From NCBI RefSeq assembly GCF_900111805.1, contig NZ_FOJN01000008.1, positions 1-64,000 of the forward strand: a stretch of DNA of 64,000 bases. The letters run 5' to 3'. Under the pieces are notes generated by a model. The model saw only the letters and a list, made by a program, of their open reading frames with translations. It searched no databases and was not told the origin of the DNA. The position numbers and the translations under genes are program-made. Positions 26,764 through 35,097 of this stretch are shown piece by piece. Source of the stretch: Rhodococcoides kroppenstedtii. GTDB taxonomy: Bacteria > Actinomycetota > Actinomycetes > Mycobacteriales > Mycobacteriaceae. The first letter of the stretch is position 1, and each line of letters starts with the position of its first letter.

Positions 26764-26910
26764 ATGCGGCGCCCCCATACCGGCCTTCATGCGGCCCTTC
26801 TTCGTCGCTACCCGCTGAGCCCGTGGCTGCACCTGTTCCCGGCCAAGCCGGCGCAGCAGGACGTCACGTCGACGACGGTGAACCCGCCCAAGACCACCCA
26901 CGCGGCCTGA
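26764..26910 (+). CDS. 48-residue hypothetical protein
   Basis: An ATG six bases behind AGGAG starts a 48-codon frame. The product begins MRRPHTGLHAALLRRYPLSPWLHLFP, has an amphipathic Arg/His/Leu first half and a Thr/Pro-rich second half, and ends 12 bases before the stop of the convergent GAF-ANTAR gene. Codon use is GC3-rich as in the neighbours. No relative is recognised; the ribosome site is the main support. Confidence 0.4.
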   Translation: MRRPHTGLHAALLRRYPLSPWLHLFPAKPAQQDVTSTTVNPPKTTHAA

Positions 26911-26922
26911 CGCGCGGCGCGG

Positions 26923-27615
26923 CTACTGCAGCCGCGACTCCACCACCTGCTCGGCCAGCGTGACCACCGGGGTGTTGGTGTCCTGGGAGAGCTTGCGCAG
27001 CATCTCGAACGCCTGCACGGCGTCCACTTTGTACTCCACCATGATCATGCCCTTGGCCTGACCGATCACGTCGCGCCGAGCGATGGCGCTGGCGAACCCG
27101 CCGAACTGCTTGCTCGCATGGAGAGCCAGGGCGGCATGGGTGGCGTAGACCAGGCCGATTTCGGCGGAGTCGTTGTCGAACGCCCCGACCGCGTTCGAGA
27201 AGAGGTTCAGCGCGCCCTGTGAGCCCTGGTGGGTGAACAGTTGGAACGACATCGACGACCGCGCGGGCGTCTCCGCGACCACCCGCGCCGAGAAGTCCGG
27301 CCACCGGGGGTCGGACTCGATCTCGTCCACCCGCACCATCGGCTGCTCCCACGCAGCCTCCAGGCACGGACCCTGGTCCGTCTCCTTCTGCAGCCGATCG
27401 AGCGTGTTCATCAGCGGATCCGTCGGCGCGAGCGTCCGGAACGTCTTGTCCTTGCTCACCAACAGCACGCCGGCGTACTGCGCGCCCGGCACGTGCTCGA
27501 TCGCGCCCGCGGTGATGGCGTCGAGAACACGGCCCTCGCCGCCCTCCTCGCCGACCCCGGTGGCGTGCATCTGCCGTGCCGTCTCGGCGATGGCGCGATG
27601 GACGTCGATCGTCAT
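26923..27615 (-). CDS. GAF-ANTAR domain regulator
   Basis: A 230-residue protein with a GAF domain (about residues 15-165, with DQGPCLEAAWEQPMVRVDEIESDPRWPDF typical of this class). A C-terminal ANTAR domain (about 170-228, IARRDVIGQAKGMIMVEYKV) follows. ANTAR domains bind paired RNA hairpins and act as antiterminators; the GAF part senses a ligand or partner. The ATG at 27615 has an excellent AGGAGC site. An in-frame ATG at 27669 with a weaker site would add 18 residues. No target hairpin pair was recognised in the adjacent gaps. Confidence 0.88.
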   Translation of the reverse strand: MTIDVHRAIAETARQMHATGVGEEGGEGRVLDAITAGAIEHVPGAQYAGVLLVSKDKTFRTLAPTDPLMNTLDRLQKETDQGPCLEAAWEQPMVRVDEIESDPRWPDFSARVVAETPARSSMSFQLFTHQGSQGALNLFSNAVGAFDNDSAEIGLVYATHAALALHASKQFGGFASAIARRDVIGQAKGMIMVEYKVDAVQAFEMLRKLSQDTNTPVVTLAEQVVESRLQ

Positions 27616-27783
27616 GATGCTCCTGCTCCTGTTCACGCTCGGAAAATCGGACTCGTTCTCGGTACTCATCTCACCACGACCGGTTCGACGCAGCGCCGAG
27701 AACCAGACGAGCGGGACCGCGCCGCGAACCGTGCCGTATGTCCGGTTCTTGCGATTCGCGAGCCGATCGATCACCATTCCACG

Positions 27784-28527
27784 GTGTCGGAAGCCCCCAC
27801 AGACCCCCGCATCACCGTCGTGGTCCCCACGTACAACGAGCGCGAGAACCTCCCCAAGCTCGTCGGCATGCTCACCGACCTGCAGTTGCCCAACCTGGGA
27901 GTGCTCGTCGTCGACGACGGATCGCCCGACGGCACCGGCGACGTGGCGGAGCAGCTGAGCCGCGACGCCGCCATCCCGGTGAGTGTTCTTCATCGCACCA
28001 CCAAGGACGGCCTCGGCCGCGCGTACGTCGCCGGCATCGTGCGGGCCCTGGACGACGGCGCCGACATCGTCATCCAGATGGACGCCGACCTCTCGCACCC
28101 CTGCGAGGCCATCCCGCGCATGGTGGCCGAGTTGCGCACCACCGATGCCGCCGTCGTCCTCGGCTCCCGCTACGTTCCCGGCGGCGCCGTCGCCGAGGAT
28201 TGGCCGTGGCATCGCAAGGCCCTGTCCAAGTTCGCCAATCTCTACGTGAACGCCATCCTGCGGCTGAAGGTGCGGGACGCGACGGCCGGCTTCAAGGCCT
28301 GGCGCGCGTCGACCCTGCGTACCATCGACGTGGCGTCGGTCGGCAGCAACGGCTACGCCTTCCAGGTGGAGATGAACTACCGCGTCATCAAGCACGGCCT
28401 GCGCATCGCCGAGGTCCCCATCCGCTTCGAGGAACGTGTCGACGGCACGTCGAAGATGAGCCTGGCAGTACAGCTGGAGTCGGCCGCGGTTCCGTGGCGG
28501 CTGCTGCGCTCGGGCATCGGCCGGTAG
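27784..28527 (+). CDS. ppm1: Polyprenol monophosphomannose synthase
   Basis: A 247-residue GT2 enzyme that transfers mannose from GDP-mannose to a polyprenyl phosphate at the inner membrane face. Motifs are VVVPTYNERENLP, DDGSPDGT, the metal-binding QMDADLSHP and GSRYVPGG. It has no fused acyltransferase part, unlike Mycobacterium tuberculosis Ppm1, and no membrane anchor is seen. The product feeds lipomannan and O-mannosylation. GTG at 27784 gives the usual N-terminus; no clear ribosome site precedes it. Confidence 0.9.
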   Translation: MSEAPTDPRITVVVPTYNERENLPKLVGMLTDLQLPNLGVLVVDDGSPDGTGDVAEQLSRDAAIPVSVLHRTTKDGLGRAYVAGIVRALDDGADIVIQMDADLSHPCEAIPRMVAELRTTDAAVVLGSRYVPGGAVAEDWPWHRKALSKFANLYVNAILRLKVRDATAGFKAWRASTLRTIDVASVGSNGYAFQVEMNYRVIKHGLRIAEVPIRFEERVDGTSKMSLAVQLESAAVPWRLLRSGIGR

Positions 28528-28546
28528 CCCGCAGTCGACCCGTCCG

Positions 28547-29653
28547 TCAGTCGGTGCCGAGCCGACTCTTGGCCGCTCGTCGCCGCGCTGCTTCACGATG
28601 GCCGAACGTGGCGCCGAGAATCTGCTCCTGGTCGGCAACCGTGGACCCGACCGCACCGGCCACCGTGCCCAGCGAGGCCGCGAGCCAGGCCAGCCGCACG
28701 TAGTCGACGGCCCCGGCCTCGCGGCCGATCTGCTCGGACAGGAACTCGGGAGAGATCACCACGGCCGACGCCGCTCCCACCACGACGAACAACGCGGCAT
28801 ACATGACCATCACGCCCGCGAGAACCGTGGCCAGGGTGGCCATGTTGTACATGGCGCGGTCCACACCGGTCTGGCGACGAGTTCGCCGCTCCCACAACCC
28901 GTTCGGCAGGATCAGCCACGCCGTGATGAGCGCGAGGGCGGTGACGGAGACCCACATGAGCCGCAGGATCGACATCGACGCCGCCATCTGCCAGATGCTC
29001 GAGTAGAAGACACCGAACGCCGACGTCGCGGTCGCGGCGGCCAACGCACCGGACAGTGCCGGCACCAAGCGCCACGGCCGGTTGGTGCGAATCATGCCCG
29101 CCACCATCCGGGTTCGGCCGAGCAGCGCCGGGGCCACCAGGATGTCGTGACCGGAATCGACGGCCCAGTGCGCGAGACCCGTGGCGGGAGTGGGGTGATC
29201 GGGCGCGATTGCGCTGCCGTCGTCCGTCTCGTCGTCCCGCCGACGCATCGAGTCGATCGCCGTGAGCGCCACGGCGCCGGCCCGGCGGGCCACGGCGCGC
29301 ATGCCGAACGAGGGGACGTAGAGCACCACCATCGAGGTGCCGACGATCTCGGCGAGTACGGGGCGCGACCCCACCCGCCGGGGAATCTCGGAGACGCACA
29401 CCGTGATCGTCTCGGCCTGACCCTCGTCCGACCCGCCGGTCGCGAGCAGCGACGCCCATGTCTCCATGTCCGGTCGCCCGCTCTCGACGGGCGGCAGGGG
29501 GAGCGAGACCGACTCCGCCCGTAGCACGGTGCCCGACGCGAGCCGATGCCCGTCGAGGCGATCCGTGACCTTCTCGGCGACGGCGGTGGCGAAGCCCGGG
29601 TCCGCCGCGATACGCACCGTACCGGTGCCGTCCTTGGTCCCCGACGCGCTCAC
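28547..29653 (-). CDS. Conserved actinobacterial membrane protein, function unknown
   Basis: A 368-residue protein with a soluble N-terminal half (about 1-195) and four hydrophobic segments in the second half (about 200-345). The N-terminal part contains TITVCVSEIPRRVGSRPVLAEI, and the C-terminus is basic (GHREAARRRAAKSR). It follows the GGDEF gene by nine bases and should be on the same transcript as the Lrp-type regulator. No enzymatic motif is recognised. Confidence 0.7.
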   Translation of the reverse strand: MSASGTKDGTGTVRIAADPGFATAVAEKVTDRLDGHRLASGTVLRAESVSLPLPPVESGRPDMETWASLLATGGSDEGQAETITVCVSEIPRRVGSRPVLAEIVGTSMVVLYVPSFGMRAVARRAGAVALTAIDSMRRRDDETDDGSAIAPDHPTPATGLAHWAVDSGHDILVAPALLGRTRMVAGMIRTNRPWRLVPALSGALAAATATSAFGVFYSSIWQMAASMSILRLMWVSVTALALITAWLILPNGLWERRTRRQTGVDRAMYNMATLATVLAGVMVMYAALFVVVGAASAVVISPEFLSEQIGREAGAVDYVRLAWLAASLGTVAGAVGSTVADQEQILGATFGHREAARRRAAKSRLGTD

Positions 29654-29662
29654 CCCGGTCGG

Positions 29663-30775
29663 CTACCCCCGGGGGCTGCCGTGAAACTGGACGTTGTCTC
29701 GTCCCGCGCTCTTGGCCCGGTACATCGCGATGTCGGCGCGGTGCATCCCGAGGCGGATGGTGGACCGGACGTCTTGCTCGGCGACGTCGTCCGGCGTCAC
29801 CAACGACGCGCCCACGCTGGCGGTGATGGGGACCGCGTCGGTGGGCACGTGCAGGCGGTGCCGGGCGGACTCGGCACGGTCGACCAGTTCGGCCGCGTCG
29901 ACGTTCTTCGCCGTGATCACCACCAGGAATTCCTCCCCGCCTCGCCGCGCGACCAGGCCGTCGTCGCCGACGAACGTCGCCAGGCGGGACGCGGCCAGCG
30001 CCAACACCTCGTCGCCGACGAGGTGGCCGTGCAGATCGTTGACCCGTTTGAAGTGGTCGAGATCGACGAGCAGGAAGCCCAGGGCCACGTCGTCGTCGAC
30101 CCGCCGGAGGACCATCTGCTCGAGACCGCGCAGGTTGAGCAGGCCGGTCAGCGGGTCGGTCTGCGCGCGCCCGATCTGCGTGCGCAGGTTGCTGTGCAAC
30201 GTGGCGGACGTCTGACTGATCACCGTCATCGTGCCGTTGACGGCCAGCCACAACGACACGCCCGCGGCGGCGAGGGCCAGGGTGTCCGCCGCCGGGTCCA
30301 TCGCGGCGCGCAGCGTGATGATCAGGATGACCGCGGTCGTCGCCACGACGTGGAAGCCGACGGCGACGGACGTTCCGAAGAACGCGACGAACGACGAGAC
30401 GACGGCGAACAATGCGCAGCCGAAGAGTGCCGTGCCCTGGTCCCGGAAGAGCAGCAGGAAGGCGGCGGTCCCGACGTCGGCGTAGACGGTGAAGGCCAGG
30501 GCCAGAGCCGCCTGACGGCTGGGTCTGTTGAACCACAGGAAGGCCGTGCGCGTGCGGTAGACGATCAGGGACACCGGCACGGTGCTGAGCAGGATGCCGA
30601 CGGCGGCGATGCGCGGCGCGCCGGGCGCGGGCCCGGCCGGAGAGCCGAGAATCAGCAACGCACCGGGGAGCGCGAACGCGGTGATGAGCACGGCGATGCG
30701 CCGACGCACCAGGTCGACGATCGCGGGCTGGTCGGGAGTGTCCTTGGTGAACCGGCGATCCGCCGGCGGCGTCAT
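29663..30775 (-). CDS. Membrane GGDEF diguanylate cyclase
   Basis: A 370-residue protein with about six N-terminal membrane segments (about 25-195) and a C-terminal GGDEF domain (about 200-365). The active loop is RRGGEEF, a catalytically competent variant, preceded by DPLTGLLN and DLDHFKRVND. It should make cyclic di-GMP from two GTP. The sensory part is a membrane bundle without a known domain. Its ATG overlaps the Lrp gene stop (ATGA). No PilZ or EAL protein occurs in the window, so its output is unknown. Confidence 0.88.
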   Translation of the reverse strand: MTPPADRRFTKDTPDQPAIVDLVRRRIAVLITAFALPGALLILGSPAGPAPGAPRIAAVGILLSTVPVSLIVYRTRTAFLWFNRPSRQAALALAFTVYADVGTAAFLLLFRDQGTALFGCALFAVVSSFVAFFGTSVAVGFHVVATTAVILIITLRAAMDPAADTLALAAAGVSLWLAVNGTMTVISQTSATLHSNLRTQIGRAQTDPLTGLLNLRGLEQMVLRRVDDDVALGFLLVDLDHFKRVNDLHGHLVGDEVLALAASRLATFVGDDGLVARRGGEEFLVVITAKNVDAAELVDRAESARHRLHVPTDAVPITASVGASLVTPDDVAEQDVRSTIRLGMHRADIAMYRAKSAGRDNVQFHGSPRG

Positions 30776-31260
30776 CGCGACGTCCTCCCGTCGTCGTCGG
30801 CGAGACGCTCGATGAGTGGCTTGGTGCGATAGGGAATGGCCTCGCGCATGATGACCGAGACGGTCGTGCGTTCGATGCCGGGCACCGCCAGAATGAGGCC
30901 GGCGACGCGATAGAGATCGTCCGCGTCGGTCGCGGACACCCCGATGTGGAGATCCGCCTCGCCGGACACCCCCACCACTTCGGTCACCTCGGGAATGTCG
31001 CGCAATCGATCGATGACGGCCTCGAGTCGGTGTTGATCGGTGACCGCTCCGACGTAGGCGCGCAGGGGATAACCCAAATCCCGGGGTGAGACCAATCGAT
31101 CGATGCGGCCCAGCACCTGTGATTGATCCCAACGTGCAAGCCTGGCCTGCACCGTGTTTCGCGCGAGACCGAGCAACGACGCCAGATGGACGCCCGTCGC
31201 GCGCGGCACGTCGCACAGGGTCAACAACAGCCGCGCATCGGTACGGTCCAGCTTGCTCAC
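30772..31260 (-). CDS. Lrp/AsnC-family transcription regulator
   Basis: A 162-residue regulator with an N-terminal helix-turn-helix (about 5-55, LDRTDARLLLTLCDVPRATGVHLASLLGLARNTV) and a C-terminal RAM domain (about 75-150) for effector binding and oligomer assembly. GTG start at 31260. It is the first gene of an operon with the GGDEF cyclase. It is divergent from the intact BY-kinase gene, so it may control both from the 221-base gap. Confidence 0.87.
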   Translation of the reverse strand: MSKLDRTDARLLLTLCDVPRATGVHLASLLGLARNTVQARLARWDQSQVLGRIDRLVSPRDLGYPLRAYVGAVTDQHRLEAVIDRLRDIPEVTEVVGVSGEADLHIGVSATDADDLYRVAGLILAVPGIERTTVSVIMREAIPYRTKPLIERLADDDGRTSR

Positions 31261-31481
31261 GGGGAAAACTGTCTCACAGCGGACGCCCGTGCTCGGGGGT
31301 AATGCGGCGGGAAAACAGGGCAGTTTCCGGTTATCGATGCGGGTCTCGGGGCCGGGTACCGACCGGTGTGCTCGAGGTGCTCACACCCCGCCCAGTCGAT
31401 AGGGTGAGCCGAACACGATCGAGTTCCGCGGCGTCACGCCCGTCCTCGACGCGGTGGGGAGACCCGGACGAGGAGCAGTCG

Positions 31482-32984
31482 GTGGAGATATCGGATTACG
31501 TCAGAATCCTGCGCGCGCGGTGGATCGTCATCGCCTTGACGACGGTCGTCGCCGCCGCCGCGTCCCTCGTGTTCTCGTTGGTCTCGACGCCCGTGTACGA
31601 GGCCTGCACCCGGCTCTACGTCTCAACCGGATCGTCGTCGTCCTCGGTCACCGAGGTCTACCAGGGCAACCTGGCCTCGCAGCAGCGCGTCGCGTCCTAC
31701 ACCCAGCTGCTCGGCGGCGAAGCGGTCGCGGCCCGCACGGTCGACGCTCTCGGACTCTCGCTCACCCCGGCGCAGCTCGCGTCGAAGGTGCGCACCACCT
31801 CCTCGCCCGACACGGTGCTGATCGACACGTGCGTGTCCGATGCGAACGCCGTCACCGCCCGCGACCTCGCCAACGGCATCGGCACCACGTTCGTGGACTT
31901 CGTCGACGATCTCGAGACCCCGCCCGGCGGCGGCGCCGCGCTCGCTCAGGTCAGCGTCGTCGAGCCGGCGCAGGTGCCGGCCGCGCCGATCTCACCGAAG
32001 ACCACCCGCAACCTCGCGCTCGGCATCGCCGTCGGTCTGCTGCTCGGCATCGCCCTCGCGGTGATCCGCGACCGGCTCGACAACACCGTCAAGGACCGCG
32101 AGACACTCGCGGGCCTCAGCGACAGTCCCGTGGTGGGCGTGGTGCCGTTCGACAAGACCATCAAGGAGGAGAACGCGCTCTCGTTCGCCGAATCCTCTTC
32201 CGGTACCGCCGAGTCGTTCCGGGAGCTGCGCACCAATCTGCAGTTCCTCGAGGTGGACTCGCCGCCGCGCGTGCTCGTGGTCACTTCCGCCGTTCCCGGC
32301 GAGGGCAAGACGACGACGGCCGTCAACCTCGCGCTCGTCCTCGCCGAGGCCGGGCACCGCGTCGTGCTCGTCGAGGGCGATCTCCGCCGGCCCCGCGTCT
32401 CCAAGTACCTCGGCCTGGTGGGATCGGTCGGACTGTCCACCATCCTGTCCGGACAGGCCGACGTGGACGACGTCCTGCAGCCCACCAAGTTCCCCGGCGT
32501 CGACGTGCTCGCGTCCGGACCCCTGCCGCCCAACCCGTCCGAGCTGCTCGGATCCGAGGCGTCCCGCACGGTCATGGCCACGCTGCGCAGCCGATTCGAC
32601 TACGTGGTGGTCGACGCGCCGCCGCTGCTGCCCGTCACCGACGCGTCCGTCATCACCGCCCACGCCGACGGCGCCCTGGTGGTCGCCCGCCACGGGCACA
32701 CCAAGCGGGAGGAGATCAGCCGCGCCCTCGGCAATCTCGCGCAGGTCGGCGCGCCGGTCCTCGGCGTCATCCTCACCATGACGCCGAACAAGGGGCGCAA
32801 GGACTACGACTACCGGCACTACTACGAGACCGACGCCGACGCGCCGCGCCAGGAGGCCGCGTTGCGTCCGCAGGCGCCCGCGGCCGTACCCGAACCGCCG
32901 CGCACCGAGCCCGCCCCGCCGCCGCGCAGCGAGCCCGGACCGCGCTTCCGGCGTGGAACCTCGGTTCCGCCGCGCACGTCCTGA
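31482..32984 (+). CDS. Tyrosine-protein kinase / chain-length determinant (BY-kinase), intact
   Basis: A 500-residue Wzz-BY-kinase fusion. The Wzz domain starts MEISDYVRILRARW with membrane segments near 15-35 and 180-200. The kinase part has Walker A SAVPGEGKTTTA (about 275), Walker A' VVLVEGDLRRPR and Walker B VVVDAPPLLP. After it comes the Tyr cluster DYDYRHYYE, the usual autophosphorylation site, and a Pro-rich tail. The GTG start has an AGGAG site. It is the only one of three such proteins here with a complete P-loop and Tyr cluster. It should regulate polymer export, countered by the phosphatase at 37.9 kb. Confidence 0.92.
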   Translation: MEISDYVRILRARWIVIALTTVVAAAASLVFSLVSTPVYEACTRLYVSTGSSSSSVTEVYQGNLASQQRVASYTQLLGGEAVAARTVDALGLSLTPAQLASKVRTTSSPDTVLIDTCVSDANAVTARDLANGIGTTFVDFVDDLETPPGGGAALAQVSVVEPAQVPAAPISPKTTRNLALGIAVGLLLGIALAVIRDRLDNTVKDRETLAGLSDSPVVGVVPFDKTIKEENALSFAESSSGTAESFRELRTNLQFLEVDSPPRVLVVTSAVPGEGKTTTAVNLALVLAEAGHRVVLVEGDLRRPRVSKYLGLVGSVGLSTILSGQADVDDVLQPTKFPGVDVLASGPLPPNPSELLGSEASRTVMATLRSRFDYVVVDAPPLLPVTDASVITAHADGALVVARHGHTKREEISRALGNLAQVGAPVLGVILTMTPNKGRKDYDYRHYYETDADAPRQEAALRPQAPAAVPEPPRTEPAPPPRSEPGPRFRRGTSVPPRTS

Positions 32985-32988
32985 CGGG

Positions 32989-34304
32989 TCACCTGATCCG
33001 GACGTCGCTGCCGCGCAGGGCGGGTGCACCGACGAGCGCGGCCCAGCCGGGCACGTCCTGCGGATCCAGTCCGCTGCCCTGCCCGTAGACGACGGCGAGG
33101 GTGTCGCGTTCGAGCTGCGACCCGGCGTACTGGGTGGCTGCTGCGGGGAGCGGTGAGAACTGCGGCGGGCTCACGGTGGTCACGGTCGTGGGACCGGGGT
33201 TCCGGGACGGCACCGCGTAGGACCCGTCGTTGATGCCGCTGCCGGGGTACTGGGGGAAGAACGTGCCGGGTGCCGTGACGTCGTCGTAGCAACTGCCCGG
33301 CCGGTCGTCGAACAGGCGCGGCTCGTCCTGATTGGGCAGGTAGCGGCCGCGGGGGTTGACGAAGTTGATGGTGGCGCGGGCGCCCGGGTACGTCTCGTTC
33401 ACCCCGAGAATGCGCTGCGCCTCCGGGTAGAGCGCGGCGAACTTCGGCAGCACGCACGCCAGGGTGGGGGAGAACTCGGCCAGCAGCTCCACGGCCCCGC
33501 GCGAATCGGCGGCGAAGGACACGATCGACTCGGCGTTGGTGTTCACCAGATCGGCCAGCGATCCCGAGGCGCCCGCTGCGCTACGCAGCAGGGTGTCGAC
33601 GTCGCTGCGCCGTTCCACCACCGTTCCCGTGGAAATGCGCAGATCGTCCAATGCGGCGACCAGATCCGGTGCGGCCGTGGAATAGGTCTGGGACAGGTCG
33701 GCGAGACCGCGGAGATCCTCGCGAATGGTCGGGATCTCTCCCGCCAGCTCGGTGACGATGGTATCCAGCCGATCGATGGTGCGACCCAGTTGCTCCCCGT
33801 TGCCGTCGAGTGCGGACGCCAACGCGCCGAGGGTGGACGAGAGGTCCTCCGGCGGGATCGCCTCGAGCAGGGGCAGCACGGAATCGAGCACCCGGCCCAC
33901 CTCGACGGCGTTGCCGGTGCGGTCCTGCTCGATCTCCGCGCCGTCGATGAGACCCGTGCGGCCGGGGTTCTCGGGAATCTGCAGGGCCACGTAGCGTTCG
34001 CCGAACAGCGTCTTCGGGAGCAGCCGGGCTGTGACGGTGGACGGGATCCGTTCCGCCTGTGCCGGGTCGAGATACAGAGACGCCACCACCCGGCCGTCCT
34101 CCGTCGCCGTCTCCCGCACGTCGCCCACCAGCACGCCGCGCACCTTGACGTCCGCGTTGAGGGGAGAGCGTTGCCGACGTCGTCGAGGACCAGGCGCACC
34201 CGGATCGACTCGTCGAACGCCCGCGCGTACTGGGCGGTGGTGAATCCGACGAACGCAGCCACCGCGACGAAGAACGTCAGACCTGCGAGGCGACGCTTCA
34301 CCAT
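32989..34304 (-). pseudogene. Orphan MCE-family protein gene with a frameshift
   Basis: An N-terminal frame starting ATG at 34304 reads MVKRRLAGLTFFVAVAAFVGFTTAQYARAFDESIRVRLVLDDVGNAL. It then shifts at a run of four G (34161-34164 on the + strand). The continuation KVRGVLVGDVRETATEDGRVV runs to the stop at 32989 in another frame. One extra C in the coding strand would restore the usual MlaD/MCE reading. The rest shows LLPKTLFGERYVAL, the MCE helical region and a Cys-containing Mce C-terminal part. MCE proteins build lipid-uptake channels and normally sit in operons with yrbE and five sisters; none is present. It may be a decayed gene or a homopolymer error. Confidence 0.8.
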
Positions 34305-34347
34305 TGCGGAATGGTATAGCCGGAACGCCAGGGAAATGGGCGAAATG

Positions 34348-35082
34348 TCAGCGAGAAGTGGTGGATTCCGGATCGGTGAACAATGCCTCCAACGGCGTCT
34401 CCGGCATCGTGATGCCGCGCGAGGACGCCAATCCGAGAATCTGGATCCACACCGTGTCGGAAAGAAACGCGACCACCTGATCCAGGGCAACGCTGTTCGG
34501 GCCCTGTCCCTCCCAGGCGCGCACCGACGCCATACAACCCGAGATCAGACCCGCCACCCACGGGCCGGTGAGCCGCTGATCGTCCGGGTCGAGTTTCGCG
34601 CCCACCAGGGCGAGGAAGCCGTCGACGGCGAACTCGATGAGTTCGGCGATCCGGCCGATGACGTCCGCCATCGGGTTCTCGGTGGCCCCCGGTACCGCGC
34701 GCTCGGCGAATCGTGTCCACGACGGGTGAGCCACCGCCCATCGCACGTAGGTGTCCACCACGCGGTGCACGGCGGTGCGCGCCTGGCCCTCGAGGACCAC
34801 CGCGCGGCTCAGATCCGCCTGCAGCCGGTCGCAGATCTCGCGCTGGATGGCGACGTCGAGGTCGGTCTTGTCCTCGAAATAACGGTAGATCCCGGTGCGG
34901 TGGATCCCCGCCTGGTCCGCGATCTGCTGGGCCGTCACCGGACCACCCGGATCGTCGTTCCGGTCGAGCACCGCGAGCGCCGCGTCGATCACCTGCGCGC
35001 GGCGGTCCGCATTGTGCTGCGCCCAGCGTCGTTTACGACCGTCGTCGGGTCGGCCGGCGGGCGAGGGCGTCTTCTGGCTCAT
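34348..35082 (-). CDS. TetR-family repressor
   Basis: A 244-residue regulator with helix-turn-helix at about 30-75 (VTAQQIADQAGIHRTGIYRYFEDKTDL) and an all-helical ligand domain. It is the last gene of the leftward AurF-like/FprB operon, 15 bases after FprB. The two tandem palindromes on the operon promoter at 37.7 kb are its most likely targets, which would make it autoregulatory (inference). Ligand unknown. Confidence 0.88.
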   Translation of the reverse strand: MSQKTPSPAGRPDDGRKRRWAQHNADRRAQVIDAALAVLDRNDDPGGPVTAQQIADQAGIHRTGIYRYFEDKTDLDVAIQREICDRLQADLSRAVVLEGQARTAVHRVVDTYVRWAVAHPSWTRFAERAVPGATENPMADVIGRIAELIEFAVDGFLALVGAKLDPDDQRLTGPWVAGLISGCMASVRAWEGQGPNSVALDQVVAFLSDTVWIQILGLASSRGITMPETPLEALFTDPESTTSR

Positions 35083-35097
35083 GTGGCCAGAAGTGTC

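Noticed and set aside
26536-26901. A 121-codon leftward frame opposite the small-protein cluster.
   Set aside because: No ribosome site and no periodic codon pattern better than the opposite strand; the Arg-rich ending is typical of shadow frames.
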